Assembly: GCA_038501625.1 (NCBI GenBank) | Contig: JAZAYU010000007.1 | Location: 2,521,685 to 2,585,684 of the forward strand | Direction of reading: 5' to 3' | Length of the DNA stretch: 64,000 nucleotides | Source: Corbicula japonica | Taxonomy: Eukaryota > Mollusca > Bivalvia > Venerida > Cyrenidae | Shown here: positions 1-12,195 of the stretch, one piece after another | How the letters are laid out: each line of letters begins with the position of its first letter | Position numbering within the stretch: position 1 is the first letter of the stretch | The notes under the pieces: generated by a model | What the model was told of the DNA's origin: nothing | Database searches by the model: none | Seen by the model: the letters and a program-made list of their open reading frames with translations, nothing else | Position numbers and translations under genes: made by a program

Positions 1-1539
1 GAAGTCCGTATGCATGTCTGTGTTTGCGTCCATTCCGTTCGTGACCATGGTGCGTCAATGAAAAGCTATTTCATTCTCTAGCAAAATTTGCAATGCGTAA
101 AATTGAAATTGTAAAATAATTGTCTAACAATCAATGCTGCTGGGATAATAGAAAGATTGAAGAATGGACGATAGGGAATGAACGGCAGATATCCAACGTA
201 AAAGAAAGCAGTATTTCAACGCCAAATGAAAGAAGATAGAGGGGTAGGATAAATTTGTATTGAGCGAAAACGAAGCTGGTAAGGTATACTTTTCTAGATA
301 TCAAACGATTTGTCGTAAAAAAAATTAATCAATAGAGTTAAAAAATCAAAATTTAAATTTGCAGATTTTTTTATAATCAACGAAAACCGCGATTTTTTAA
401 GCAAAACGCGACGTCATTTTGTCTCTGAAAACGGACGTTAAAGACGCATTAAATTTGTAAAACGTGAGCCACGGATAAGAAAATTATATGTACATGAAGT
501 AATTTGTAAGACGGACTGGGTGATGAAATTTTGTAGCAATAAACGCAAAATTGACTGAAATATCAGCTTTTGTTGCTTGAACGCGGGAAAATTGACAGAC
601 GTCTCAAAAGTGACGTTAGTGGCATACTTTGAAGGCTTGTAGTTTCGAAACGGCTAAGGATACTAAAAAAGTAAGCACACATCCAAATCAGGCATATGCT
701 CAATTATATGTATGCGAAATTTCGTGAGGAAACTCGAAAAAAAATTTTGAGGCGCGTTCCACCTTAAATAGCATTAAGTATTTTCAAGTTAGATTTTAAT
801 TTTTAAAGCACATTATTTTTGGGCATTAATATTAAAACTCCTCTCAGAGGATTTTGTTCAATATTTGGACATCTTACCTAGCATTTTGGGAAACTTAACC
901 AGAAATTAGGGAAAAGTTTCTGCCACAGTTGGGAAAAAATGCTATATTTATGGATTTGGAAGTGGCCTTATATATATAAGGATGAAAAGCCCTTTTTAGT
1001 ACATACATGTGCATGCACAAAAGATGTGGTGTAAAAAAATAGACAATTACTATCTGACATAGACTAACAGATATCTGCTCTAGACAACTAACTTCCTAGC
1101 TCTTACATCAGATCCATCTACAGGAAATAATAAACAGAAATTTTGAAAGTCATTAACTGTCATTGGCTCACATGTATATGCCAACACTTATCTGTTATAC
1201 AAGTATCCTTTATTCCATGGAAACATCTTCCATTATATTGGTGACCAGTGCAGATCTATATCAGCCCACATATCCATGCCATCTGCTACCAATCTACACT
1301 GTTTGCTTCTTGGTCAGAATTAACTTAATAAATCTTAAAGCAAACAGTGGAGAACCTGAAAGATGGCACTGTTCCGGCTGATCTGGATCTACCAATGTCT
1401 GCCAATAAGATAAAAATCATGGTATCTTTGGAGTAAAAAGTTGAGCAAAATCATCATCACCATGAAATTTTAATTCATTAAGATGAATAAACTCGGTATT
1501 TTCTCTGAATCAACCAATGTTGGATATTTACATTCACTA
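1..1539. other. Repeat-like intergenic or intronic DNA, no gene
   Basis: AT-rich sequence on the probable path of the SLC49A3 intron 3. Around 740-770 there is an element end reading GCGCGTTCCACCTTA, whose reverse complement recurs at 18943-18956. A segment at 1326-1347 is inverted relative to 3488-3510 (GTTTGCTTTAAGATT core). This looks like two arms of a dispersed GCAAACAGT/GATCTGGATC-type repeat. Open frames here show no recognisable protein. Confidence 0.5.
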
Positions 1540-1549
1540 GGACTGGAGG

Positions 1550-1846
1550 CAGGTCGCCATTTCAGCCAATCAGATGCTTGAGATTTGAGACTGGTTTCCA
1601 ATCTCAGTTTTATAACCTTGAGCACAGATCTTCCCTAAGAAAACAGTCATACTTCAGACTGTTTGCATTTTGCATTGGAAAACATTAGGTTCAGGGCTGA
1701 AGGTTATAAAGCTGAGATTGGAAACCAGTCACAAATCTCAAGGATCTGATTGGCTGAAATGGCAACTGGTTGCCATTTCAGCCAATCAGATGCTTGAGAT
1801 TTGAGACTGGTTTCCATGCTCAGTTTTATAACCTCGGGCACTGGGC
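1550..1846. repeat. Inverted-repeat element, three alternating copies of a 72-bp arm
   Basis: A roughly 72-bp arm beginning near GCCATTTCAGCCAATCAG occurs three times: forward (1553-1624), reverse complement (1691-1765), forward again (1768-1842). The first two form a foldback pair around a 66-bp loop; the second and third are almost touching. A decayed copy of the same arms occurs at 50412-50530. This is the structure of a non-autonomous foldback or MITE-type element; no transposase is encoded. Confidence 0.75.
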
Positions 1847-1849
1847 ATG

Positions 1850-2169
1850 GCTACAACAAAAGCCACCCACAAACTATTGGTCTACCACAATGTTTAGCCT
1901 TGTGACATTGATGAGCATGCATGTTTTAACATGACTTGCTGCAAAAAGAGTGCTGTCTTTCACTTGATCCCCAATGTGACAGCTCCTACAGCTATTCACA
2001 AGACCATGATATCACACACTCTTTGTCAATTTTTTATTGAGAATTAAGAATAATTAGTAGCATAAATATTAGAATCAAATATACTATTTTATTGCATTCA
2101 CCAAGATATGAAAAATGTTTGGATTGTTTAAAGTAAGAATGAATTCATTCTTAATAATAAATCTATTAA
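1850..2169. other. No recognisable feature
   Basis: Single-copy-looking AT-rich sequence between two inverted-repeat elements. I see no exon, RNA gene or repeat in it. Confidence 0.5.
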
Positions 2170-2893
2170 GGGGGCGTCACACTATGACGTTCTGGTCAAC
2201 ATTCTCTGAACGTTTCAATCGTTCATTTTTTTTTAGCGTTCTTTAATGAAGATGACAAAGCTGGCCTGTTATTAACGTTTGATCTAATGCACCACTAGTG
2301 TGTGTAAAACGCACTAGAAGCGTATACTTGCAACCAATAAGAAAACCCTAAAACCATTACAATGTTCTCATGGGCCACTGGCGCGCGAAGAAATATTTTG
2401 TCAACATTAGACGAGCGTGCTGAAGCATTGACATTCGGGTAACACTGGAATGGCGCTCAATGGACACCAAAAGGACGTTTATTTAACTTTAGTTACAAGC
2501 TGCGTGTGCTTGGGGACCGTTCAGCAGTCGTTGACAGGTCGCCAGTTAGTTGTTCACAGCAAAGCAAACGATTTGTAACAACCAAGTAACATTTGAGTAA
2601 CGACTGACTCACGATAGCCGAACGCGTGCAATGCTGGGCGAACGTTAGTTTAACGTTCCATGAACGTTCTTAAATGTTATTCAGCATTTAAAATTAAACG
2701 TTTAAGAACGCTGGTCTCGGTGAAAATTTTTGTGCATGTTCAAAAATATTCCCGGCGATCACTGACGTTCACCGACATTCACTAGCGTTCACACAAGGCA
2801 CTTCTGGTGCTATCCCAGCAACCATGGATGACTAAGAACGTTTCCTCAAACGTCGTAGAACGCTGGCCAGAACGTCATAGTGTGACGGCCCCA
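2170..2893. mobile_element. Non-autonomous TIR element (about 720 bp)
   Basis: Ends are inverted repeats of about 25 bp: GGGGCGTCACACTATGACG at 2171-2189 and its near-exact complement at 2872-2891, the right end carrying one extra C. The inside is rich in AACGTT and CGTTC words, unlike the flanks, and has no long open frame. Lies between the visible SLC49A3 exons and the left edge. Family not assigned; the target duplication is not clear by eye. Confidence 0.8.
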
Positions 2894-3267
2894 TAAACAA
2901 TAGCTTATTAATTAATAACTTTAAAAGAGTAAAATTCATCATAGATGTATATCACTGTAGACTCTCTAAGTTTTCAAACAATAACACTAGATAAAATTAT
3001 TTTTCTGATCATTGCATTAGATGAAAAGGAAACTTTGAAAGCCACCCCCCCCCCTCCCCGAAAAAAACAAACAACAACAACAAATTAGTCTGATCATTGC
3101 ATGTTTGACTTATTTTTTTTGCAACAAACTCATACTGAGGGTTGCATGCAAGACTTCTTCTTAATTGCAATTTAGTTACCACAGTCTTGCATGCATTCCT
3201 CGAAATTTCATATGTCATATTCTTGTCCCACTATCTTGTAAGAACTGTAATCAACATAAAGATATAC
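2894..3267. other. SLC49A3 intron 3 sequence (start)
   Basis: Intronic on the minus strand directly after the exon 3 donor. Contains a poly-G/C and poly-A purine/pyrimidine tract near 3043-3080. No other feature. Confidence 0.5.
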
Positions 3268-3370
3268 CAGCAAGGCACCAGGTGTATTTCTGGTCTTGGG
3301 GTATTACATCAAATGCGCTGACATTCCTGAGGAAGCTACCAACTCCATTCAACCATCCTGCCAGTATCAG
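3268..3370 (-). CDS. SLC49A3: SLC49A3-like transporter, coding exon 3 (gene continues beyond left edge)
   Basis: A 103-bp exon (34 codons plus one base) with a pyrimidine-rich TTTTCTTCAG acceptor (rc of 3371-3380) and a GTATAT donor (rc of 3262-3267), so the next exon is phase 1. It encodes TM3-like LILAGWLNGVGSFLRN, matching the family's GAWLNxxGSxLR segment, and ends CLAG, where the family continues with a Gln-rich helix. It joins in frame to exon 2 across a 594-bp intron. No further exon was found between 1 and 3267, so the remaining nine or so transmembrane segments lie outside the window or behind a long intron. Confidence 0.75.
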
Positions 3371-3964
3371 CTGAAGAAAACAAACAGACATCAGTCCTGA
3401 ATTATTCAAACTGATACCCCATTACTCTATAGATAACACTTTTATAGATTGTGTGAACAGTTAAGATCCATCTGATCAGGGTCTAAACTGTTTGCTTTAA
3501 GATTCATTAAGCTATTTCTGTCCATTGTAGATCCAGATTAGATAACACAGATGTGCTAGATGATCTGGATCTAAACAAGTCTAAACTGGATCGATGCCAA
3601 GGCATTCTGAATGCTTTATTTATACATACATTTATATATACATTTCATGTATACATGGTTATTTAAACATTGAAAGAGTTGATCATTTACCTAAGAGATA
3701 TTTACTGAATATATGTGTGTTTATTAATTTCCATTTTAACGACATCTGTAGTTTAAGTTGTGACCTTACCAATTTAAAGCACTTTGACTCATGCTTACTG
3801 ATTGACATTTTCGAAAAATAGTTAACAGGGAAAACCACTAGTGATTGAATTTATGGGCTGTTATCAGATCTAACATTTTGTTTGATCTGACTTCAGTGAG
3901 ATTGGGGAAAGTACTAAAGCTGTATTGTATACCAGGTTGTTACCAGGATGGGGAAAATACTTAC

Positions 3965-4123
3965 ACTGAAGCGGAGGCCTATAGTATCAAGTAACCAAGA
4001 TGCTACAAAGCCAAATGGAATACTGGCTACAGCAAATACAAGCACCAGAATGTTCAGTTCAAATGGAGTGATGTTGTAATAGGGCACTGTTGTGTCGGCT
4101 ATTGGTGAGAATGTTATCCATAT
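3965..4123 (-). CDS. SLC49A3: SLC49A3-like transporter, coding exon 2
   Basis: Exon of exactly 53 codons, phase 0 at both ends, bounded by a TTTCAG acceptor (rc of 4124-4129) and a GTAAGT donor (rc of 3959-3964). It supplies the rest of TM1 (IWITFSPIAD), an extracellular loop with a possible N-glycosylation site (NIT), TM2 (about LVLVFAVASIPFGFVASWLL) and the conserved LDTIGLR loop typical of MFS motif A in SLC49A3. Reading runs directly from exon 1 across a 9384-bp intron (4124-13507) and into exon 3. The continuous open frame through the acceptor is intronic read-through, not coding. No stop or frameshift is seen. Confidence 0.85.
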
Positions 4124-4289
4124 CTGAAATAAAATACAATTTTCATTTAACCCTTTCCTCCGTATATACCCCTTTTTACGCATGAAAGGGATATTACTTA
4201 ACACTTAACTCTCATAGAAAGTGTTACATGATCCTTTACTCCATATATATATGCATTTTAATGCATGTGCAACCAGTGTAAATCCAAAT

Positions 4290-4618
4290 CAGCAATCAAA
4301 TCCATCTGATCTGGATCTGCACTAGATACATCTTGGTTAAAAATACAAAATGAATCAAAAATGAATTGTGCAGATCCTGGTTTGACTGATTCTGATCTGG
4401 ATCTGCACTAGATACATCTTGGTTAAAAATACAAAATGAATCAAAAAATGAAGTGTGCAGATCCTGGTTAGACTGATTCTGATCTGGATCTGAATTGGAT
4501 ACATCTTGGTTAGAAATAACCTAATGAATCAAAAAGTGAACAGTGCAGATCTTGATTAGACTGATCCTGATCTGAATTGGTCACATCTTAGTTAGAAATA
4601 ACCTAATAAATCAACAAG
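4290..4618. repeat. Tandem repeat, about 112-bp unit x3, GATCTGGATCTG type
   Basis: Three consecutive degenerate copies of a unit containing GATCTGGATCTGCACTAG, ACATCTTGGTTA and GCAGATCCTGGTT. A fourth partial unit resumes at 5682-5740 after the inserted element 4619-5681. Similar GATCTGGATC words recur at 3480-3590 and 56750-56960, so this belongs to a dispersed family. Located in SLC49A3 intron 1. Confidence 0.7.
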
Positions 4619-5681
4619 AGGGTCCATAGGACCCTGGGTCGCTCACCTGTCAACAACTGCTCAATGGTTGCAAGAGTTGTGTGCAAGTTTGGTAAAATCA
4701 AGTCAAAAAATTAAAAAAATTAAGCTGCTATTGTGTAGAAAATGTAACTAGATGATGCTCTATACCAAATATCTAAGCTCTAGGCCTTACGGTTTCAGAG
4801 AAGATTTTTAAAGATTTCCTATATAACACTATGTAATAAAACTAGTGAGCCCCGGGGCGGAGCCATTTTTGACCCCAGGAGAATAATTTGAACAGCTTTG
4901 TAGAGGACCACTACATGATGACACATACCAAATACCAAGGTTCTAGGCCTTGTGGTTTTAGAGAAGAAGATTTTTTTAAGTTTTCCCTATATAAGTTTAT
5001 GTAAAACAAGTGACCCCTGGGGCGGGCCATCTTTGACCCAAGGGGGATACTTTGAATAATTTAGAGGACCACTAGATGATGTTGTATATCAAATATTAAG
5101 GCTCTAAGCCTTGTGGTTTTAAAGAAGAAGATTTTCATGTTTTTCCTATATAACTCTATGTAAACCAAGAGAACCCTAGGGCGTGGCCAATTTTGGCCCA
5201 GAAGACATAATTTGAACAAATTTAGTAGAAATCCATTAGACAATGCTACTTACCAAATATCTAAGCTGTACGCATTGTGGTTTGTGAGAAGAAGATTTTT
5301 AAAGATTTCCTTTATATGTCTATGTAAAATGAAGTGACCCCTGGGGCGGGGCCAATTTTGACCCCAGGAAAATAATTTGAACCATCTTTGTAGAGTTCCA
5401 CTAGAGGGTGCTAAATGCCAAATATCTAAGCTCTAGGCCTTGTGGTTTCAGACAAGAAGATTTTTAAAGTTTTTCCTGCCATGGCAACCAGAGTTCTGCA
5501 TGGAATTGATTTCTTTGAACAACTTTGGAAGAGCTTCATGCAAGGACTATCCATGGCAAGTTTCATAAACTTTGGCCCAGGGGTTTAAGAGGAGATGTCG
5601 TTTAAATTAAAAGTTTACGGCCGGACGCCGGACTAATTGCGATCACAAAAGCTCACCTTGTCACTACGTGACAGGTGAGCT
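4619..5681. mobile_element. TIR element with internal 158-bp tandem repeats
   Basis: Bounded by GCTCACCTGTCA (4641-4652) and TGACAGGTGAGC (5669-5680), a perfect 12-bp inverted pair. The right end is itself a 30-nt hairpin (5651-5680). Between them about five tandem units of roughly 158 bp recur, each with a TTTGAACA start, CCAAATATCTAAG, a GGCCTTGTGGTTT segment and a GTGACCCCTGGGGCGG segment. It interrupts the 112-bp tandem array, which resumes on the far side. No transposase, so non-autonomous. Confidence 0.8.
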
Positions 5682-5740
5682 AAAAAGTGAACAGTGCAGA
5701 TCCTGATCAGACAGCACAGATGTGATCTGGATCCACACAG

Positions 5741-6179
5741 TTTACCTACACAATAAAGGCGTATCTATGGAGTAAGCCTTAAAGATACATTTATATTGCT
5801 TAACAAAAAGATCATATCTTTAGGGAATTTTCCAAAAAGGGTCAAATGCAAAAGTGCCAGGTCAATATTGTTGGACAATAAACAAGTACAAGGGTGGTAA
5901 ACAGCGTCCCTTGATACATGTATATCTCGGCGTTTTTCTTTGATCGGCGTCCATTCTGCAGTCATTTTAACTGAAATACAGTTTAAATTGCAACAAAATT
6001 ATGATTTTGGTAAAAGCTTTAACTGAAAATTAAAATTTAACAGTCAACGCTGCATACGAATCGATTAAATTGATACATGTATTCTCCAAGTTCACAGACG
6101 TCGCTCTATATTTGCCGATTTATTTCAACATGTCGCGTTTTAAATTAATAAGAGAGTATTTTTTTTATGGAACAAATGT
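5741..6179. other. Intron 1 sequence, nothing recognised
   Basis: AT-rich intronic stretch between repeats; a 66-codon open frame on the minus strand has no recognisable features. Confidence 0.4.
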
Positions 6180-7404
6180 TTTTTTATTGAACTAGATGGG
6201 TGTTCAGTTGAACACTTGTGTTGCCCTCTGGTGCTATGTCGGAATAAAAATCCAAGTACAAAAAGGGGCATAACTCTATCAAAGAATTTGGCATCATCAT
6301 GAGCATGTTGTCATAAGCAATATAATATGAAAGTTTGATGTAAAAATATTAAGAAATGACAAAGTTATTGCCAATGTTAAGTTTTCGTGTAAAAATCCAA
6401 GTACAAAAAGGGGCATAACTCCATCAAATGTGACATTGACCTTGAGAATTTCACATCATCTTGAGCGTGTTGTCATAAGCAATATAATTTAAAAGTTTGA
6501 TAAAGAAATATTAAGAAATGGCAAAGTTATAGCCAACGTTAAGTTTTCGAGACGGACTGACGGACGGACGGACTCCATCAAAGAATTAGGCATTATCATG
6601 AGCGTGTTGTCATAAGCAATATAATTTGAAAGTTTGATGTAAAAATATTAAGAAATGACAAAGTTATAGCCAACATTAAGTTTTTGTGTAAAAATCCAAG
6701 TACAAAAAGGGGTATAACTCCATCAAATGTGACCTTGACCTTGAGAACTTGGCATCATCTCGAGCGTGTTGTCATAAACAATATAATTTGAATGTTTGAT
6801 GAAAAAATATTAAGAAATGACAAAATTAGAGTTTCCATGTAAAAATCCAAGTACAAAAAGGGGCATAACTCCATCAAATGTGACCTTGAGAATCTGGCAT
6901 CATCTCGAGCGTGTTTTCATAAGCAATATAATTTGCAAGTTTGATAAAGAAATATTAGGAAATGGCAAAGGTATAGCCAACGTTAAGTATTAGTGACGGA
7001 CGGACGGACGGACTCACATTTGAGGATAAGGTGGTTCTTCGACTTAGGTGGTATTTTGTCAGGTAATCGCTTAGGAAAAATAACCACATAATACCATCCT
7101 GAACACACATTATTACACTTAATGCCTTGATCGTGCGTGCACATTTACTCACTTTTGAGGATGGACTGTCCATCCTTAACTGGTGAATTTTTTAGTCAGT
7201 TTAATATACCACTATATGTCACAACAACTCCACAGACTGTGTCCAACTTGTCAGGTAACCGCTTAGGAAAAAATAACCACATAATACCATCCTTAACATA
7301 CATTATTACACTTAATGCATTGATCGTTGGCGCCAACGGACAGACAGACGGACAAAGCGATCCCTATGTATCGCCATTTCTTCGAAAGGGCGATACAAAA
7401 ATGG
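6180..7404 (-). mobile_element. Dispersed repeat with 147-bp tandem units, TCGCCCTTTCGAAGAAATGG family
   Basis: At least four copies of a roughly 147-bp unit (each with AATCCAAGTACAAAAAGGGG, CATAACTCCATCAAA and AGCAATATAATTT) start near 6246, 6392, 6690 and 6839. The repeat ends with the complement of CGCCCTTTCGAAGAAATGGCG at 7371-7391. The same family on the plus strand occurs at 19285-19554 and in the palindrome spacer at 31067-31383. Within it a 77-bp segment is duplicated directly (7058-7134 and 7250-7327). GGACGGACGG runs mark unit ends. Confidence 0.75.
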
Positions 7405-7700
7405 GATAAGCCAATCCAGAATTTGCCGAAAAAGAATTCTACTCTACATAAGTAATGAAAACTGGAGGATTTTGATTTTGTAAGGTAGAATAACAAATTT
7501 ACAATTTACATCTTAATCAAACAGTCACAAACATTCTTAAAATATTAGGATTACATTATAATGTAGTTATATTTTTACAATAGATTTCCTGTCGAAATAT
7601 TTCATTAACACACCGAAAATCTACAGTTGGGGTAAGTGTACATGATTTCAGATAGCACAAATTTTAAACATTATCTAAAATTAATTAAAGAAACCGAATT
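7405..7700. other. Intron 1 sequence, nothing recognised
   Basis: No repeat, exon or RNA gene seen. Confidence 0.4.
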
Positions 7701-8499
7701 ACAGTTGATTGCCCGGTTCAGGAGAATTTGCTACTTCCGGCGGATTCCAAATATTACTCACGTATTTCCGGTTGGCGCCTGTTGGCGGCGAAATGTATGT
7801 TGACAATTATGTTAGTCAAACATGGATTTATATTTATAGTGATTTTCAGAAACATTGATAAACATTAATTTTATAAAATAGAAATTCAAAACATGCCAGG
7901 TATGGTAATTTTGCATGGGTGAGTCGTGTTGGAAAACCACGTTCTATAAATACTCAAGTGACCTACATTCCAAATGTCAATTATGTTGCAAAAGCTGAAT
8001 CAATTTTTAATGTACAATCATTACAGATGGTATTAATACAAATATTGACTTGTTGAAATTATTTATTTGTACAAAATTTGCTGTGCAAGGAGGGCGACCC
8101 CCTTTGACCAGGTCCAGTGGATCATTCACATTTATTCATGATTTTTCTTGACGAGGCCCCAAATGGAGGAGCTACTTGCAAACACATTTGTCATTATAAA
8201 AGTTAAAGAGGAAACAATTTTAATTATTTTTGAATATGTTTGATCAGAAAATATCCAAAAAAGAAGTGTTTCCAACACGAATCACTAATGCAAAATTACC
8301 ATACTTGGCATGTTTTGAATTTTTATTTCAGTAACTTAATGTTTATCAATGTTTTTGAAAATCACTTCAAATATAAATCAATGTTTGACTAAAATAATTG
8401 TCAACATACCTGTCGCCGCCAACAGGCGTCGATTGGAAATACATGAGTAATATTGGGAACCGGGAACTAGCAAATCCTCCGGAACCGGGCAACCATCAG
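7701..8499. mobile_element. Foldback element with arms of about 235 bp
   Basis: Arms 7701-7938 and 8268-8499 are inverted copies around a 329-bp loop. Shared landmarks are GCCCGGTTC near the outer ends, GCCTGTTGGCGGCG, ACATTGATAAACATTAA, and GTGTTGGAAA at the inner ends. By eye the arms differ at roughly one base in eight to ten. A further fragment of the outer end (CCACCGGAACCGGACAACC) lies at 8986-9004. No coding capacity. Located in SLC49A3 intron 1. Confidence 0.8.
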
Positions 8500-9629
8500 A
8501 AAGCGCACAGGGTCGCTTGTAAAATTGTATAGCTCTGTAGGCAGTTCTTTTAATGCTGGAATCCACACAAGAGCTGCATTTACATCATGCACATTGGTAT
8601 TCTCAAGATAAACTTCCAAGGAAACATCCATTGGAGGCTTAATTTTGAAGTGATGGTAGCCTTTAATTACCGAGTGTTGTACATAAATTCTAATCTATTA
8701 ATTGTGATATTTAATGCAGATGTTGACCTCTTGGTATTTTACTTCATGAGAAAAAGTTTAAAAAATGACTTGACAAAGTCATTTTCCGGAAGTGGCAAAT
8801 GCTCGTCGCAACTAGCTAAATGATAACAGCAATAAGTCAACAATTTGCAGACGATTTCTGAATGAAATGTAAAAAACGAAAATTCTATTTTATAAAGGAG
8901 ATATTTTCCTACCGGTAATTATATGCAAACAACATCTTTCCTAGATCGACCTTATAAAACATTTTATGTACAAAATATAACAAATCCACCGGAACCGGAC
9001 AACCAACTGTATATGTTCTATGTATCTGTAAGACAGTTAATGATGAATCAGTAAAATGTACCGGTATATATAATTGAATGAAGAAATATAAAACTGGTTT
9101 AATAGAGTATTTCTCTGTCAATAATTTGAATAAACCATTCCAGTTTTGATACCCTACTTCCAGTTTGATAGGCTTCTGTATGCAGTTTTTAGCAGGTCTT
9201 GACTATTTTGATTTTTGAGTAATAGCACATTTTTACTAGTTAGATCCCTTAAAATTTAAAACGATTAAGCTTGTAGCATTTTGCATCCCTTAATATTGTA
9301 TGTGATTTTCATACGTCAAAAAGTTTAATAAGTGATAACAAAACAATTTGAAATAGCAACTTAATCATCTAAAAGTATTACATGTACATAACTTGTAAAT
9401 TACACTTATTATTAAAAACTGTAATATATGCCCTGCCTATGTGTATGAGTAGTCAGCACCCTGCCCCTTTTTTGTGCCCTTTTTGAGGTCTAGAATAAGT
9501 CCCAATATGATGCAGTGTTTTAAAATTAACCCTTGTCCATATATTTGCACACACATTTTTTTATGAATAAACTGAAATTCTTCAATTGGCAAACAGTCTG
9601 TATATGTGGCCATTTCTTGGACCTATTAA
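8500..9629. other. Intron 1 sequence with foldback fragment, no gene
   Basis: Holds the CCGGAACCGG fragment of the neighbouring foldback element near 8990. Several 60-120-codon open frames occur here without recognisable domains; their AT-biased composition suggests chance. Confidence 0.4.
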
Positions 9630-10523
9630 CAGGGCTTTTTCAGCCTATCTCATGGGGCCGATATTTGGCCTCGTTCCCAATGCAAAATAGCGACCGTTTT
9701 TCCCAATTTCAAGAAAAAATTTCCCAATCTCGTAAATTTATTCCTCTTTTGAACCGAAACACATTTGTCTTAAAAAATGATAAACGAGAAACTATAATAT
9801 CGAGACTTTTCAAGCCCGAATCGTTTGTTTATCGGCGATCTGTGAAAACGTCTTTCCGTGAAAAATGTATGTACTGGTGTAAAATCCAGTATTTACCGTA
9901 ACGCAAGTTGAAGATGGAGCGCGGGGCCCATGATTCCAGAAAACTTATATTATGGTCAAATTACGGTTTGAATATTAACAGAAATTATATTTTTATTTCG
10001 TTAACAAAATTGCGATAATCATTCGACTGCGTACAAAACAGAAAGGATGAATCAAAAATGGTATGTGCAGTACCAGCTTTTATACTGACCCGCAAAAACT
10101 AGTGACGAAAATTTAAAAATGTCGTATAATAGTAAAAACTATGCAAAAAGGCCGCGAAAAAAAGATGCCAAGGGTACTCCAAATCTAAACTCTCTGTGGA
10201 ACAAAACGTCAAATGTTTCAAATCAAAAGTTCTTTCCCAGTCAGTTGAAACTTGCCAAGTTTCTAAGGATCAGATGATGGCCATTCTACTGTATAAGTGA
10301 TACATCTGTAAAGCTGTCAGAACAAACCCTGGAAGAGATTTGTAACATTTCCAGGAACACCAAAGCAAGGCAAATCAAGCTATAGTGCAGATAAATGAAT
10401 GTTGAAATTTCCCAATTTGGTTTGATTTGTTGATACTTTTTTCCCAAATTTGAATATTTACCACGTCAAAAATTCCCAATTTTGGCAGGGGCCTTTTTCC
10501 CCAAAACCCCTGAAAAAGCCCTG
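9630..10523. mobile_element. Non-autonomous TIR element with CAGGGCTTTTTCAG ends
   Basis: A perfect 14-bp inverted pair, CAGGGCTTTTTCAG at 9630-9643 and its complement at 10510-10523, bounds 894 bp. The interior starts and ends with repeated TTCCCAAT words on both sides (9687-9730 and 10404-10470). The CAGGG-type termini resemble hAT-superfamily ends, but the 8 bp on each side do not match, so no target duplication is supported. No transposase frame. Confidence 0.65.
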
Positions 10524-10789
10524 AGTAAACAAGCCCAATGTACACACAGACACCTGTTTAGAGGTCCTTTTCTGGCCAGTATGTCAGTAGAGCTGTATAG
10601 GCTTAAAACAGAGCTCTAGTATCTAGTAAATGGGGGATCTGTTTCAAGAAATGTAACAACAATCACCCAGAACACAAAATATCCCCGTTTTTGAAAAAAC
10701 ATATTTCTCTCTATCCTAAATTATCTAAAGATAACAAAGTAACAGATCACGAAAAAATATGTGATCCCATTTGCACATTAATTTCAAAG

Positions 10790-11432
10790 ACAAAATGGTA
10801 ACTTACCGAACAAATGTTGATTCCCGTTGATAGATCCTTTATTAATCTTTCCTATGACACAAGTAACTAAACGTAAATTCATCTTTTGGTGGAGAAAATC
10901 CAAATTTATTATCAAAATTTATGGAAGTTTTCACTCGGAATCTCTTCTTAATCTCCGATTAAGCCCTGTTTATTTGAAAAACGATTTGGCTGTGCATTAG
11001 AGCCGGGTTAAAAAAAATGTTAAATTTGGTGGAAAATTCTGAATGTCCCCAAAACGTCGGTATGTTTCCTGTACGTACAATGTGTAATTTAAAAAAAAAT
11101 CAAGTAAATAGAATGTTGACCATCAAAACAACAGACACTTACCGAGATTGCTTGTTATTTTCAAGGTTTGTTTCAAACGATTGTCAAATATTTTCTTCAT
11201 TTTTTTTAATTTACTCATTTTTTGTAACTATGGGCGTTTCCGGAAATGACGTAATTTGCATAATTTCGGCAAAGAACAGATTCAGCAGACAAAAATGTGC
11301 AAACTTCAGTGATTTTGATGATAAATTTGGATTTTCTCTGCTAATAAACGGATTTATGTTTAATTTCTTGTGTCATCGGAAAGATAAATTATTTATCGAC
11401 CAACATCAACAATATTTGTTGGATAAGTCACG
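10790..11432. mobile_element. Foldback element with arms of about 145 bp
   Basis: Left arm about 10790-10935 and right arm about 11285-11432 are diverged inverted copies. The shared core is GAGAAAATCCAAATTTAT (10893-10910) and its complement (11322-11339), plus TATGACACAAG versus CTTGTGTCAT. A 142-codon plus-strand open frame (11017-11445) runs through the loop and right arm. It has no recognisable domain and is most likely fortuitous. Confidence 0.65.
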
Positions 11433-11445
11433 TTTTTGTCTTTGA

Positions 11446-12195
11446 AATTGGCGTGCAACTGGGATGATGTATTTTTCCGAGCTCTGTTTAGTTTGTTATC
11501 TATAGTTATTTACAGTGGTGTCAGGCAACTCTGCACACCTATCATAAATGCTTAATAGTGGTGTATAACACCTTTAATAGTTTAAGACAGGTACTGAACA
11601 GATAGAGTGTATCCATTCAGGAATTGGTTGGTTGTCTTTTATCTGCATAATTTGCTTAAGAGGGTTTAAAATGATGTCATACAGAAATCACACACATGTT
11701 TACATGATGTCAAAATTGTTGCCCAACTCTGCACATGCCTATTTTGACAGTCAATTTTCTGTTTATATTAAAATGTACCACTCTCCCAAGCTGCAAACTT
11801 TTAAATAGATTATTGAGTGAAAGGTCTGTTTAAATAGATAACATTTGTTGAAATCAAACACTGTCAAAATGGGGAAGTTAGCGTGAGTAGGGTGATATAT
11901 CATGTTTATTCAATGATTTTCCATATTTAAGAGCATAGAAATTTGCATACCAGATAGTTCTAGAAAGATTTACTCATCAGATGTTGCAAAAGTTGCCTCG
12001 TTTCTTGACACAAATCCAGACTAGCGGGCTATTTTTATGACATCAGTGTTTTTGTTAGTATGCAAAGCAGATGCGCAGAGTTGGGCAATGCACAGACTTA
12101 CCCCACACAACTGTAATATAACAAGAATTTTTTTTTTTCGAAAACGGACATATATTGTGTTTTCTGGGTGATTAAAGTTGCATCTCGTGATACAG
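11446..12195. other. Intron 1 sequence, nothing recognised
   Basis: Contains three spaced copies of AACTCTGCACA-like words (11527, 11725 and a related AGAGTTGGGCAA near 12077), hinting at an old degenerate repeat. No gene. Confidence 0.4.

Noticed and set aside
3914..4204. A 96-residue stand-alone protein on the minus strand
   Set aside because: Its ends are intronic read-through; only 3965-4123, between clear splice sites, is family-like.
6180..7404. CRISPR-like array
   Set aside because: Units of about 147 bp are contiguous and homologous throughout, with no unique spacers; this is a eukaryotic repeat element.
9630..10523. hAT element with 8-bp target duplication
   Set aside because: The terminal repeats are good but the flanking octamers differ, so only the inverted ends are claimed.
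11017..11445. A 142-residue protein gene
   Set aside because: Runs through the loop and one arm of a foldback element, with no domain or splice evidence.
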